44,915 nt of DNA from Corynebacterium kalidii (GTDB lineage: Bacteria; Actinomycetota; Actinomycetes; Mycobacteriales; Mycobacteriaceae), in contig NZ_JALIEA010000016.1 of NCBI RefSeq assembly GCF_022869005.1, forward strand, positions 183,508 through 228,422. Reading direction: 5' to 3'. The notes under the pieces are model-generated. The model was not told the origin of the DNA, searched no databases, and saw only the letters and a list, made by a program, of their open reading frames with translations. Positions 9,126 through 17,706 of the stretch are shown here, one piece after another (the stretch's first letter is position 1; the number at the start of each line of letters is the position of its first letter). Position numbers and translations under genes: made by a program.

Positions 9126-9793
9126 GCGCCCGCATCGGGGTCATCACGTTCCCCGGGACGTTGGACGACGTCGACGCCGCCCGCGCCGTGCGCCTCGCCG
9201 GCGCCGAGGCCGTCGACCTGTGGCACGCGGACGCCGACCTGAAGGACGTCGACGCCGTCGTCGTCCCCGGCGGGTTCTCCTACGGCGACTACCTGCGTTC
9301 CGGGGCCATCGCCGCCCAGGCGCCGGTGGTGCGATCCGTGGTGGAGAGGGCCGCCGCCGGCATGCCGGTCCTCGGCATCTGCAACGGCTTCCAGATCCTC
9401 ACCGAGTCGGGTCTGCTGCCCGGCGCCCTCACCCGCAACAAGGGGCTCCACTTCCACTGCACCGACGCGGTGCTGGAGGTCGTGAACGCCGACACCGCCT
9501 GGACCCGTTCGCTGGAGGCGGGGCAGCGGATCCTCGTCCCGTCGAAGCACGGTGAGGGCCGGTTCCAGGCCTCGGCCGACACCGTCGCCGAGTTGGAGGC
9601 GGAGGGCCGGGTCGTCTTCCGTTACACCGACAACTACAACGGGTCGGTCAACGACATCGCCGGGATCAGCTCGGCCGATGGTCGTGTCGTGGGGCTGATG
9701 CCGCACCCGGAGCACGCCGTGGAGACCCTGACCGGGCCGTCGCTGGATGGTCTGGAGATGTTCCTGTCCGCCGTCGGCACCGTGGCAGCCTGA
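9122..9793 (+). CDS. purQ: Phosphoribosylformylglycinamidine synthase subunit PurQ (glutaminase)
   Basis: This 223-aa class I glutamine amidotransferase supplies ammonia to PurL for FGAR to FGAM conversion. The catalytic triad is Cys87 in GICNGFQ, with His195 and Glu197 in MPHPEHAVE. The oxyanion region [17 protein letters not shown] at 49-65 is typical of PurQ. It begins at the GTG overlapping purS. Its TGA (9791-9793) overlaps the GAGGAG ribosome-binding site of purL. Confidence 0.97.
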   Translation: MSARIGVITFPGTLDDVDAARAVRLAGAEAVDLWHADADLKDVDAVVVPGGFSYGDYLRSGAIAAQAPVVRSVVERAAAGMPVLGICNGFQILTESGLLPGALTRNKGLHFHCTDAVLEVVNADTAWTRSLEAGQRILVPSKHGEGRFQASADTVAELEAEGRVVFRYTDNYNGSVNDIAGISSADGRVVGLMPHPEHAVETLTGPSLDGLEMFLSAVGTVAA

Positions 9794-9806
9794 GGAGATA
9801 CGAGAA

Positions 9807-12161
9807 ATGACTGACGAGAACTCCGTGACCGTCGTGAACGACACCGTCGCCCAGGCGGCGGCCACCCCGGAGCTGGACCAGCCGTGGGCCGAGCTCGGTC
9901 TGAAGGCCGACGAGTACCAGCGTATCCGCGACATCCTCGGCCGGCGTCCCACCGACGCCGAGCTGGCGATGTACTCGGTGATGTGGTCGGAGCACTGCTC
10001 CTACAAGTCCTCCAAGGTGCACCTGCGCTACTTCGGTGAGACCACCACCGACGAGATGAAGTCGAAGATGCTCGCCGGTATCGGGGAGAACGCCGGTGTC
10101 ATCGACATCGGCGACGGCAACGCCGTGACCTTCAAGGTGGAGTCCCACAACCACCCGTCCTACGTGGAGCCGTACCAGGGTGCCGCGACCGGTGTCGGCG
10201 GCATCGTCCGCGACATCATGGCCATGGGCGCCCGTCCCGTCGCCGTGATGGACCAGCTGCGCTTCGGTGCGGCGGACGCCCCGGACACCCAGCGCGTCCT
10301 GCCCGGCGTGGTCGCCGGTATCGGCGGGTACGGCAACAGCCTCGGCCTGCCGAACCTCGGCGGAGAGACGGTCTTCGACGCCTCCTACGCCGGTAACCCG
10401 CTGGTCAACGCCCTGTGTGTCGGTACGCTCAAGAGCGACGACCTCAAGCTCGCCTTCGCCTCCGGCGTGGGCAACCGGGTGATCCTCTTCGGTTCACGCA
10501 CCGGGCTGGACGGCATCGGCGGGGTCTCCGTCCTGGCCTCCGACACCTTCGAGGAAGGCGCCGAGCGCAAGCTCCCTGCCGTCCAGGTCGGCGACCCCTT
10601 CGCCGAGAAGGTGCTCATCGAGTGCTGCCTGGACCTGTACAACGCCGGCGTGGTCGTCGGTATCCAGGACCTCGGTGGGGCGGGCCTGTCCTGCGCCACC
10701 GCCGAACTCGCCGCCGCAGGTGACGGCGGTATGCACGTGAACCTGGACAAGGTGCACCTGCGTGCCGAGGGCATGACCGCCGCGGAGATCCTCTCCTCGG
10801 AGTCACAGGAACGCATGATGGCCGTGGTCACCCCCGAGAACGTCGAGGCGTTCATGGCCATCTGCGAGAAGTGGGAGGTCATCGCCTCCGACCTGGGTGA
10901 GGTCACCGACGGTGACCACCTGGTCATCGAGCACCGTGGCGAGATCGTGGTCGACGCCGACGCCGCCACCATGGCCGACGAGGGCCCGGTGTACGAGCGC
11001 CCCGTCGCCCGCCCGGAGGACCAGGACGCCCTGAACGCCGACCCGGCGCTCGCCCGCCCGGGCTCGGCCGACGAGATCCGTCAGACCGTGCTGGATCTGG
11101 CGGCGTCGCCGGCCCTGTGCTCGCGTGCCTTCATCACCGACCAGTACGACCGCTACGTCCGCGGCAACACCGTCCTGGCGAAGGACGCCGACGCGGGCGT
11201 GCTGCGTATCGACGAGGAGACCGGCCGCGGTATCGCCGTGTCCACCGACGCCTCCGGCCGGTACACCAGGCTCGACCCGAACACCGGTGCACGCCTGGCG
11301 CTCGCCGAGGCCTACCGCAATGTCTCGGTGACCGGCGCGACCCCGGTCGCGGTGTCGAACTGCCTGAACTTCGGGTCCCCGGAGGACGCCGGCGTCATGT
11401 GGCAGTTCCGTGAGGCCGTCCACGGTCTCGCCGACGGCTGCGCCGAGCTGGCGGTGCCGGTCACAGGCGGTAACGTGAGTTTCTACAACCAGACCGGTGC
11501 CGAGGCCATCCTGCCGACGCCGGTGATCGCCGTGCTCGGCACCATCGACGACGTCGCCACGCGGATCCCGACCCGACCCGGTGCCGGCGACCACGTGCTG
11601 CTGCTCGCGGGTGCGGAGACCGCCGACGAGCTCGGCGGGTCGATCTGGCAGCAGGTCGCCCACTCCACCCTGGCCGGCATGCCGCCGACGGTGGACCTGG
11701 GCGCCGAGCAGAAGCTCGGGGCGGCGCTCTCGCAGCTGCGGGGCACCGTCGCCTCCGCCCACGACCTCTCCGAAGGTGGCCTGTCGCAGGCGGTCGTGGA
11801 GTACGCGGTGCAGTCCGGCGCCTCGGTCTCCGTGGACCCGGTGGCGGGCCTGGCCGACGCCGCGACCACCGGGGACGCGGTCTCCGACGTGTTCACCGCA
11901 CTGTTCTCCGAGACCGCGACGCGCGTGCTCGTCGCCGTCGACGCCGCGGACGTGGAGAAGGCGGAAGCCGTCTTCGCCGAGCACGGTGTGCCGGTGAACC
12001 GCATCGGTGAAAGCGCTTCGGCGCCGCAGGACGCGGCGATCGCCGTGACCACCACCGGCGCGGAGTTCACCCTGCCGGTCGCCGACGCGAAGCAGGCATG
12101 GGAAGGCACGCTGCCCTCCCTGTTCAGCCACGCGGTCGGGGCCAACTCCGTGGTGGAGTAG
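9807..12161 (+). CDS. purL: Phosphoribosylformylglycinamidine synthase subunit PurL (synthetase)
   Basis: This 784-aa protein is the small-type PurL, which works with PurS and PurQ and carries two AIRS-like halves. It converts FGAR, ATP and ammonia to FGAM. Motifs include [16 protein letters not shown] near 55-70, [10 protein letters not shown] near 110-119, GIGGYGNS and GLPNLGGE near 170-186, and [13 protein letters not shown] near 288-300. The ATG at 9807 was chosen because GAGGAG at 9792-9797 precedes it at a suitable distance; the frame runs further upstream only into purQ. A perfect-stem terminator follows at 12191. Confidence 0.97.
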   Translation: MTDENSVTVVNDTVAQAAATPELDQPWAELGLKADEYQRIRDILGRRPTDAELAMYSVMWSEHCSYKSSKVHLRYFGETTTDEMKSKMLAGIGENAGVIDIGDGNAVTFKVESHNHPSYVEPYQGAATGVGGIVRDIMAMGARPVAVMDQLRFGAADAPDTQRVLPGVVAGIGGYGNSLGLPNLGGETVFDASYAGNPLVNALCVGTLKSDDLKLAFASGVGNRVILFGSRTGLDGIGGVSVLASDTFEEGAERKLPAVQVGDPFAEKVLIECCLDLYNAGVVVGIQDLGGAGLSCATAELAAAGDGGMHVNLDKVHLRAEGMTAAEILSSESQERMMAVVTPENVEAFMAICEKWEVIASDLGEVTDGDHLVIEHRGEIVVDADAATMADEGPVYERPVARPEDQDALNADPALARPGSADEIRQTVLDLAASPALCSRAFITDQYDRYVRGNTVLAKDADAGVLRIDEETGRGIAVSTDASGRYTRLDPNTGARLALAEAYRNVSVTGATPVAVSNCLNFGSPEDAGVMWQFREAVHGLADGCAELAVPVTGGNVSFYNQTGAEAILPTPVIAVLGTIDDVATRIPTRPGAGDHVLLLAGAETADELGGSIWQQVAHSTLAGMPPTVDLGAEQKLGAALSQLRGTVASAHDLSEGGLSQAVVEYAVQSGASVSVDPVAGLADAATTGDAVSDVFTALFSETATRVLVAVDAADVEKAEAVFAEHGVPVNRIGESASAPQDAAIAVTTTGAEFTLPVADAKQAWEGTLPSLFSHAVGANSVVE

Positions 12162-12190
12162 GCCCGTCACAGCGTCCCTGTCGACAGTAG

Positions 12191-12231
12191 AACGGCCCGC
12201 TGCGGGGTGTTTCCCCGCAGCGGGCCGTTTC
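12191..12231. terminator. Bidirectional terminator between purL and the thioesterase gene
   Basis: A perfect 17-bp stem (AACGGCCCGCTGCGGGG at 12191-12207 and its complement at 12213-12229) has a 5-nt loop. The stem begins with AA and ends with TT, so it can work in both directions for the converging purL and thioesterase transcripts. Confidence 0.88.
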
Positions 12232-12271
12232 CGCGTCCGACGTGCTGCGTCTGACCGCGGCAACCGGGCGA

Positions 12272-13300
12272 TCAGTTCATCGGGTACTGGCTCTCGTCGC
12301 GCAGCGGCTCCACCAGGGGCATCGGCCGGTACTTGGTGCGCAGCTCGCGCAGCGTGGCGGCGTGCTGCGCCAGACGCTTGTCCTCCGGGGTGGTGGGGGT
12401 GAACTGCCGGGCGGCCAGCGGGTTTCCGTCGATGTCGGTGGCGATGTACGTCATCGACGCGTGGATGGCGACCGGCAGGTTACCTGTCCCCTCACGGGGG
12501 TCGCCGGCGCGCAGGTGCACCGACACCGACATACTGCGGACGTCCGTACGGATCACGCGGGCCTCGGCCTCGACCAGGTCGCCGATGTGGATCGGACGGT
12601 AGAAGCGGAAGCCACCGGCGTATACCGCCACGGTGCGCTCACCGGTCCACGCCGAGGTGCAGGCGGACGCCGCCTCGTCGATCCACTCCATGGCGGTACC
12701 GCCGTGGACGTTGCCGCCCCAGTTGACGTCGGTGGGCTTGGCCATGAAGCGGTGCGTCATCCGCGGGGCGGTGGTCGCCGCCGGGTCGGAGGAGTAGCTC
12801 TGCTTCAGCATCTCCTCCTCGATGGCCTTGCGCAGCTGCACGCGCGACAACGCCGCCTGCTGGACCCGGATACCCGCCTCGGTCTCCGGCTCGAAGTGGG
12901 GGACCGGCTTCGACTTCCGGTTCTCGTCCATGGCCACGAAGATCACCAGGCAGTCGCAGGCCCGGGTGAACACACCCTCGCGCGGGTCCGCCGAGAGCAC
13001 CTCGTTGACGATGTGCATCGACGACCGTCCGGTGTACACGATGCGTGACCGCACCTCCACGACGTGCCCGGACGGGATCGGGCGCGTGAAGTGGATGTGG
13101 CCCACGTACGCCGTCACACAGTAGGACCCCGACCAGCCGACCGCGCAGGCGTAGGCGCCTTTGTCGATCCACTCCAGGACCCGGCCACCGTGGACACCAC
13201 GGGCACCCTGCATGAGGACGTCGGTCGGAGCCGCCATGAAGCGCAGCGTCGTCTCCGGCTGCAGCTTCCGCCCCTGCTCGTCTGCCCCTGTTACTGCCAC
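12272..13300 (-). CDS. Acyl-CoA thioesterase with two hotdog domains
   Basis: This 342-aa protein has two hotdog folds in tandem (about 15-130 and 180-300), as in the cytosolic acyl-CoA hydrolase (BACH/YciA) family. The second domain keeps the canonical helix motif NVHGGTAMEWIDEA with Asn197, Asp208 and Glu209. The first has GVHGGRVLEWIDKG, with Gly35 in the Asn position and Lys47 instead of Glu, so only one kind of active site may be complete. The reaction would be hydrolysis of acyl-CoA to free acid and CoA; chain length is unknown. It starts with GTG, with GAAAGG a suitable distance upstream, and diverges from the SCP-like gene. Confidence 0.85.
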   Translation of the reverse strand: MAVTGADEQGRKLQPETTLRFMAAPTDVLMQGARGVHGGRVLEWIDKGAYACAVGWSGSYCVTAYVGHIHFTRPIPSGHVVEVRSRIVYTGRSSMHIVNEVLSADPREGVFTRACDCLVIFVAMDENRKSKPVPHFEPETEAGIRVQQAALSRVQLRKAIEEEMLKQSYSSDPAATTAPRMTHRFMAKPTDVNWGGNVHGGTAMEWIDEAASACTSAWTGERTVAVYAGGFRFYRPIHIGDLVEAEARVIRTDVRSMSVSVHLRAGDPREGTGNLPVAIHASMTYIATDIDGNPLAARQFTPTTPEDKRLAQHAATLRELRTKYRPMPLVEPLRDESQYPMN

Positions 13301-13353
13301 AATCTGCCTTTCGTTTCACCGGTGATGTCCCATATCCTACAGTCCGGGCCGGC

Positions 13354-13381
13354 GTCGTATCACCGAGGTCGTATCATCGGG
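13354..13381. repeat. 14-bp direct repeat in a divergent promoter region
   Basis: GTCGTATCACCGAG (13354-13367) is followed immediately by GTCGTATCATCGGG (13368-13381). The second copy contains the TATCAT -10 of the rightward SCP-like gene, and the pair lies between the two divergent starts. It could be an operator or a slipped duplication. Confidence 0.6.
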
Positions 13382-13384
13382 GTC

Positions 13385-13792
13385 ATGCCAGAGAGGTCGA
13401 CGAAGACGACGGACCCCGCCGCGGTGCGCTCGGCGATGACCGCGGTGTGGCCGTGGGTGCGTGATCCCGACAACGAGCCGCGCCCGTCCCGTAGCGCCGT
13501 CGCCGCCGCCGTGCGGCTCACCGTCGCCCAGCTGGGGCAGGACGCCCCGGGGCACAGCGTGGAGGTCAGGGTGCCGCCGTTCGCGGCGGTGCAGTGCATC
13601 GAAGGGTCCGTGCACCGACGCGGGACGCCGCCGAACGTGGTGCAGTGTGACGCGCTGACCTGGCTACGGTTGGCCGGCGGGCTCATCGACCTGGACGGTG
13701 CCCTGGCCGCCGGTGCGGAGGTCTCCGGGGCGCACGCCGGGGACGTCAGCCACTGGCTTCCGGTGGTGGGCGGGATCTCGGTAGGGGAATAG
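13385..13792 (+). CDS. Small sterol-carrier-family (SCP-like) protein
   Basis: This 135-aa protein matches the bacterial SCP ortholog family found beside purF/purM in mycobacteria (Rv0807 type). Diagnostic stretches are APGHSVEVRVPPFAAVQCIE in the middle and RGTPPNVVQCDALTWLRLAGG after it. The fold suggests binding of a hydrophobic ligand, but no ligand or reaction is established. ATG 13385 was chosen over the in-frame ATG 13325 because a -10 hexamer, TATCAT (13372-13377), lies 7 nt before it and would exclude the earlier start from the mRNA. No Shine-Dalgarno is present. Confidence 0.78.
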   Translation: MPERSTKTTDPAAVRSAMTAVWPWVRDPDNEPRPSRSAVAAAVRLTVAQLGQDAPGHSVEVRVPPFAAVQCIEGSVHRRGTPPNVVQCDALTWLRLAGGLIDLDGALAAGAEVSGAHAGDVSHWLPVVGGISVGE

Positions 13793-13873
13793 GGCACGGT
13801 ACCAGGTAGGCTGGATGCGGCTTAACGCAGCAGAATCCTGCACGACAATCACCGCGAGTGAAGGCATATTACA

Positions 13874-14974
13874 TTGACTGACCTGACCGATCCCCGCGAC
13901 AACTCCGGCGGCGCCAGCTACGCCGCCGCCGGCGTCGACATCGAGGCTGGCGACCGTGCCGTCGAGATGTTCGCCCCCCTGGCCAAGAAAGCCACCCGGC
14001 CCGAGGTCCGGGGCGGGCTCGGCGGTTTCGCCGGGCTCTTCGCCCTCGGCGAGTACGAGAAGCCCCTGCTGGCGTCGGGGTCCGACGGTGTCGGGACGAA
14101 GCTCGCGGTGGCCCAGGCCATGAACAAGCACGACACCATCGGCCGTGACCTGGTGGCCATGGTCGTCGACGACCTGGTGGTCTGCGGCGCCGAGCCGCTG
14201 TTCCTCCAGGACTACATCGCCATCGGCAAGGTCGTGCCCGAGCACGTCGCCGAGATCGTCTCGGGCATCGCCGCCGGCTGCATCGACGCCGGCTGCGCCC
14301 TGCTCGGCGGGGAGACCGCCGAGCACCCGGGGCTGATGGAGCCCGGTGAGTACGACGTCTCCGCGACCGCGGTCGGTGTCGTCGAGGAAGCGAAGCTGCT
14401 CGGGCCGGACCGGGTCCGTCACGGCGACGTCGTCATCGGCATGGCCAGCTCCGGGCTGCACTCCAACGGCTACAGCCTCGCCCGCCACGTCCTCCTGGAG
14501 AAGGCCGGTCTGGAACTCGACGGCTACGTCTCCGACTTCGGCCGTACCCTCGGCGAGGAACTGCTGGAACCCACCAAGATCTACGCCCTGGACTGCCTCG
14601 CGCTCGCCGCGGAGTGCGACGTCCACACCTACTCCCACGTGACCGGTGGCGGCCTGGCGGCGAACCTGGCCCGGGTCATCCCCGAGGGGCTCGTCGCCGA
14701 GCTCAACCGTGGGTCCTGGGAGCCGGCCCCGGTGTTCCGCACCATCGCCCAGCTGGGCAGGGTCGCGCAGGACGAGATGGAGAAGACCTTCAACATGGGC
14801 GTCGGCATGGTCGCCGTCGTCGGGGAGGACGACGCCGAGCGCGCCCTCGCCATGCTCACCGCCCGCCACATCGACGCCTGGAAGCTGGGGCATGTCCGGA
14901 TGGCGGCCGAGGACGGCTCGGAGAACGAGTCGGACGCGCGCGCACAGCTCGTGGGGGAGTACCCGCGGACCTGA
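13874..14974 (+). CDS. purM: Phosphoribosylformylglycinamidine cyclo-ligase (AIR synthetase)
   Basis: This 366-aa enzyme closes the imidazole ring, turning FGAM and ATP into AIR, the step after PurSQL. Family motifs are SYAAAGVDIEAGDRAVE near 15-31, ASGSDGVGTKLAVA near 67-80, DDLVVCGAEPLFLQDY near 99-114, GGETAEHPG near 145-153 and GMASSGLHSNGYSLAR near 190-205. It starts with TTG at 13874, preceded by GAAGG about 10 nt upstream. In M. tuberculosis and C. glutamicum purF precedes purM; here only 81 bp separate the SCP-like gene from purM, so purF is absent from this position. Confidence 0.96.
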   Translation: MTDLTDPRDNSGGASYAAAGVDIEAGDRAVEMFAPLAKKATRPEVRGGLGGFAGLFALGEYEKPLLASGSDGVGTKLAVAQAMNKHDTIGRDLVAMVVDDLVVCGAEPLFLQDYIAIGKVVPEHVAEIVSGIAAGCIDAGCALLGGETAEHPGLMEPGEYDVSATAVGVVEEAKLLGPDRVRHGDVVIGMASSGLHSNGYSLARHVLLEKAGLELDGYVSDFGRTLGEELLEPTKIYALDCLALAAECDVHTYSHVTGGGLAANLARVIPEGLVAELNRGSWEPAPVFRTIAQLGRVAQDEMEKTFNMGVGMVAVVGEDDAERALAMLTARHIDAWKLGHVRMAAEDGSENESDARAQLVGEYPRT

Positions 14975-15013
14975 CGCAGGTGCCGGCCGACGTCAGCGTC
15001 GGCCGTGGGGGAC

Positions 15014-15046
15014 GGGGCGGTTTCCAGACCAGGAAACCGCCCCTTC
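15014..15046 (+). terminator. Terminator downstream of purM
   Basis: GGGGCGGTTTCC (15014-15025) pairs perfectly with GGAAACCGCCCC (15032-15043) around a 6-nt loop and is followed by TTC. It lies 39 bp after the purM stop. Confidence 0.75.
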
Positions 15047-15069
15047 GTCGTCGTGGGGGTACGCGAAAA

Positions 15070-15127
15070 CCGGTGTCCGGGACCGTCCGCGTCGTCTGTT
15101 CACGACGTGGACGGCCCCGGCCACCGG
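15070..15127. other. Long imperfect hairpin between purM and the DUF3073 gene
   Basis: Three nested complementary blocks make a stem of about 26 bp. CCGGTG (15070) pairs with CACCGG (15122), CGGGACCGTCC with GGACGGCCCCG apart from one mismatch, and CGTCGT (15090) with ACGACG (15102). The loop is CTGTTC. It sits in the convergent gap and probably terminates the leftward DUF3073 transcript, although no T-run follows. The remaining bases of this gap hold nothing else I recognise. Confidence 0.55.
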
Positions 15128-15158
15128 TGTTCACTGGGGTGAGGGGACGGAGAAGGCG

Positions 15159-15338
15159 TCAGCGGCCTTCGTCCTCCTCGGCGCTCCAGTCTTCCCACTC
15201 CTCGTAGTCGTCTTCGGTGGAATGCCCACTCTCAGTGGACAGCTCACGCTGAAGACTCTCGAGATCCATGTCTGGAGAGCTGTACTTGAGCTGACGGGCA
15301 ACCTTGGTTTGCTTTGCCTTGGCACGGCCGCGACCCAT
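15159..15338 (-). CDS. DUF3073 family small acidic protein
   Basis: This 59-aa protein has the actinobacterial DUF3073 pattern: a basic start MGRGRAKAKQTKVARQLKYSS followed by a very acidic tail rich in Glu and Asp (EDDYEEWEDW). Its role is not known. The equivalent gene in M. tuberculosis (Rv0810c) also lies just after purM and on the opposite strand, which supports orthology. The ATG at 15338 follows a GAGGGGG ribosome-binding site. A well-formed promoter and a leader hairpin lie upstream. Confidence 0.85.
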   Translation of the reverse strand: MGRGRAKAKQTKVARQLKYSSPDMDLESLQRELSTESGHSTEDDYEEWEDWSAEEDEGR

Positions 15339-15363
15339 GGCCTGACCCCCTCGGGTTGTCAAT

Positions 15364-15388
15364 GGAGCAGCCAGGGATTTGGGCTGCT
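15364..15388 (-). other. Hairpin in the DUF3073 mRNA leader
   Basis: GAGCAGCC (15364-15371) and GGCTGCTC (15381-15388) form an 8-bp stem with a 9-nt loop inside the predicted leader of about 75 nt. It may stabilise the message or affect its translation. No T-run follows it, so it is unlikely to be a terminator. Confidence 0.45.
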
Positions 15389-15420
15389 CTCGCATCTTTC
15401 AGTGATTCCGTTCTGTCCCC

Positions 15421-15449
15421 ACAATAGCGGGTGTGGGCGCAGTTGTCAG
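15421..15449 (-). promoter_or_regulatory. Promoter of the DUF3073 gene
   Basis: On the minus strand CTGACA (15449-15444) and TATTGT (15426-15421) are separated by 17 bp, a good sigma-70-type match. It lies about 83 bp before the DUF3073 start codon and downstream of the ygfZ stop. Confidence 0.65.
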
Positions 15450-15503
15450 AACCAGGGGCGCGCGTGGTCGCGTGTCAGGTACGTAAGTGCAGGTGAATGC
15501 AGG

Positions 15504-16724
15504 TCAGACTTTTCCTCTCAACCTGTCGATGGCCGCGCGACCCGGCCGTACGGTGTTGTCGACGACGATGTCGTCCGGGTCCACGGCGGCATCCACACCG
15601 TCCACGGTCAGTGGCGGGGTCGCGTTGTCGCCGGACGTCCGGTCCGCCGCGAGTTTCTCGATGACCTGGCGCTTGACCAGGGCCAGGGCCAGCGGCCCTT
15701 CGTCGGCGTCCTGGACGGTCAACCCGATCCGTCCCACCGTCCGGCCACCGGCCTGCACCGCCGCGCCGACCTCCGGCAGGGACTGGCCGGACCCGTCCAG
15801 CTGCAGTACCACGAGATGGCGGGGAGGCCGACCCAGGTTGTGGACCCGCGAGACCGTCTCCTGGCCGCGGTAGCAGCCCTTGTTCAGGTGCACCGCCGCG
15901 GACGTCGGCCCGTCGTCGGCGCGGGCCAGCCGGGTGGCGCCCTGCATGTCCGGGTCGTCCGCACCGGTGCCGCCGATGAAGAAGGGTACCTCGTGCGGGA
16001 TCACCCGGTCGTCGGTGTCGACGCCGAGCAGCGGGTGACGGTCACGGATCCGCAGGGCGTCCGCGGCCCACCCGCCGACCGGGCGTGCACCGGCGGCGAC
16101 CAGGGCATCCCACGTGCCGGTCAGCGCGGCGGTGTCCACCCACAGGTCGGTCACCGGGTGCCCGCCGAGGGTTCGTGTGGCCCAGTAGCGGACCTCCGGC
16201 GCGGTGACGCCGTCCGGTACCCCGGTGCCGGCCGCCGACGCCGGGGAGGTGGCCGGGTTGACCACGCTGAGCAGCGACAGGTCCGGGGTGGATACCTCGA
16301 CCTTCGCCCAGAAGACCATGCGTGCCAGGAAGTCCGCCAACGCCGCGGCGTCCGCGTCGCCTGGGGCGTCCAGGAGGAGGACGTCGTCGTCGACGGCGGA
16401 GATCCCGAAGGCGTGCTCGACGCGGCCCTGGATGTCCAGGATCAGGCCGCGGGTGGACGTCCCCACCTGTATCGCGTCGACTTTCTGGGAGATCAGGTCG
16501 TTCAGCCAGGTGGCCGCGCCCGGCCCCGACACCAGGATCGCGGTGTGGGACCAGCCGTCGATCACCCCGGTGTCCCCGTCGTCGACCTGTGACTGCTCGA
16601 TGAGCGGCCGTCCGTAGTGCCTCGCCGTGGCTGCCAGGAGTTCCCGGTGCCCGTCGGAGGTCGAACCGTCTTCCGTGCTTGCCCCCGGTACGTGGTCGAC
16701 CAGGGGACTGTGCGTCTGACTCAC
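15504..16724 (-). CDS. ygfZ: Folate-binding YgfZ/GcvT-like protein
   Basis: This 406-aa protein belongs to the GcvT-related YgfZ/IBA57 group, tetrahydrofolate-binding proteins that help maintain certain iron-sulfur enzymes. The hallmark KGCYRGQE is complete, with the conserved Cys at residue 284, within NKGCYRGQETVSRVHNLG. The N-terminal GcvT-like fold includes GWSHTAILVSGPGAATWLNDL near 57-77. GTG 16724 was chosen because TAGGGT on the minus strand (16737-16732) ends 7 nt before it, indicating a leaderless mRNA; a longer open frame upstream is a shadow of pabC. It diverges from pabC, with the two start codons 60 bp apart. Confidence 0.87.
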   Translation of the reverse strand: MSQTHSPLVDHVPGASTEDGSTSDGHRELLAATARHYGRPLIEQSQVDDGDTGVIDGWSHTAILVSGPGAATWLNDLISQKVDAIQVGTSTRGLILDIQGRVEHAFGISAVDDDVLLLDAPGDADAAALADFLARMVFWAKVEVSTPDLSLLSVVNPATSPASAAGTGVPDGVTAPEVRYWATRTLGGHPVTDLWVDTAALTGTWDALVAAGARPVGGWAADALRIRDRHPLLGVDTDDRVIPHEVPFFIGGTGADDPDMQGATRLARADDGPTSAAVHLNKGCYRGQETVSRVHNLGRPPRHLVVLQLDGSGQSLPEVGAAVQAGGRTVGRIGLTVQDADEGPLALALVKRQVIEKLAADRTSGDNATPPLTVDGVDAAVDPDDIVVDNTVRPGRAAIDRLRGKV

Positions 16725-16784
16725 ACCACCCACCCTAGTACCGATCGGGTCCGGTGTCAGGGGAGAGCCCCTAGACTGGTCGTC

Positions 16785-17681
16785 ATGAGCGACCTGAACC
16801 CCAGCCTGAACCCCCGTGACATCGCCGTCGACGTGCATCCCGCCGGCGGCCCGGCCCCGGAGGTCATCGACTCCACGGTCCCGGTGATCCACATCGACGA
16901 CCTGGCTGCACGACGCGGGGACGGCATCTTCGAGACGTTGATGGTGAGGGGTGGCCGGGTGCGTAACCTCGACCTGCACCGCGACCGTTTCGTGCGGGGG
17001 GCGTCCCTGCTGGACCTGCCCGCGCCCGACGTCGACCGGTGGCTGCAGGCCACCGACACCGCGCTCGCGCAGTGGGACGCCGTGGGCGGCGGCGAGGCCT
17101 CCCTGCGCTGGATGTACTCCCGGGGACGGGAGTCTACCGGGGAGGTGACCGGCTGGGTGACCGTGACCGCGGAGGCGCCGTCGGTGTTGCGGCAGCGCGA
17201 GCAGGGGGTGCGGGTGATGACGGCGCACAGGGGCTTCAGTCTCAGCATCTCCGACGACTCGCCCTGGGCGCTCGTGGGGGCGAAGACGCTGTCGTACGCG
17301 ATGAACATGGCGGCGCTGCGTCACGCGGCGTCGCAGGGGTTGGACGACGTGATCTTCATCGGCGACGACGACCGCGTGCTCGAGGGGCCGACGTCCACCG
17401 TGGTGGCGGTGACGGGCAGGACGCTGTCCACACCCAGCCAGCAGGCCGGGGTGCTCCCGGGCACGACCCAGGCGGCGATGTTCGCCCTGGCCCGTAGCCG
17501 CGGGTGGGAGACCGTGCAGCGGCCGTTGACGGTGGCGGACCTGCGGGCCGCCGACGGGGTGTGGCTGGTGTCCTCGGTGCGCATCCACGCCCGGGTCACC
17601 GAGTTGGACGGGGTCACACTGCCCCGCCCCGACGTCGCCGCGGAGGTCGAGGCGTTGGCCGTGGAGGCCGCCACGGCGTGA
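16785..17681 (+). CDS. pabC: Aminodeoxychorismate lyase (class IV aminotransferase fold)
   Basis: This 298-aa PLP enzyme most likely cleaves 4-amino-4-deoxychorismate to p-aminobenzoate and pyruvate. RRGDGIFETLMVRGGRVRNLD at 43-63 and the PLP lysine Lys167 in GAKTLSYAMNMAA fit the class IV fold. Branched-chain or D-amino-acid aminotransferases share this fold, so the lyase call leans on actinobacterial orthologues and on pabAB lying elsewhere in this window. TAGACT at 16772-16777 is 7 nt before the ATG with no Shine-Dalgarno, so the mRNA should be leaderless. It converges with the nitrobindin-like gene, 25 bp apart, with no clear terminator between them. Confidence 0.82.
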   Translation: MSDLNPSLNPRDIAVDVHPAGGPAPEVIDSTVPVIHIDDLAARRGDGIFETLMVRGGRVRNLDLHRDRFVRGASLLDLPAPDVDRWLQATDTALAQWDAVGGGEASLRWMYSRGRESTGEVTGWVTVTAEAPSVLRQREQGVRVMTAHRGFSLSISDDSPWALVGAKTLSYAMNMAALRHAASQGLDDVIFIGDDDRVLEGPTSTVVAVTGRTLSTPSQQAGVLPGTTQAAMFALARSRGWETVQRPLTVADLRAADGVWLVSSVRIHARVTELDGVTLPRPDVAAEVEALAVEAATA

Positions 17682-17706
17682 GGGGCGGGCCCCGGGAAAG
17701 GGGGTG

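Noticed and set aside
15364..15388. Leader hairpin of the DUF3073 gene as a riboswitch or attenuator
   Set aside because: It is a single 8-bp stem with no alternative pairing or T-run and no known riboswitch core.
14646..16592. Long open frame running from purM through the DUF3073 gene and ygfZ
   Set aside because: It crosses two terminator-like hairpins and three supported genes, with Arg/Pro/Ser-rich shadow composition.
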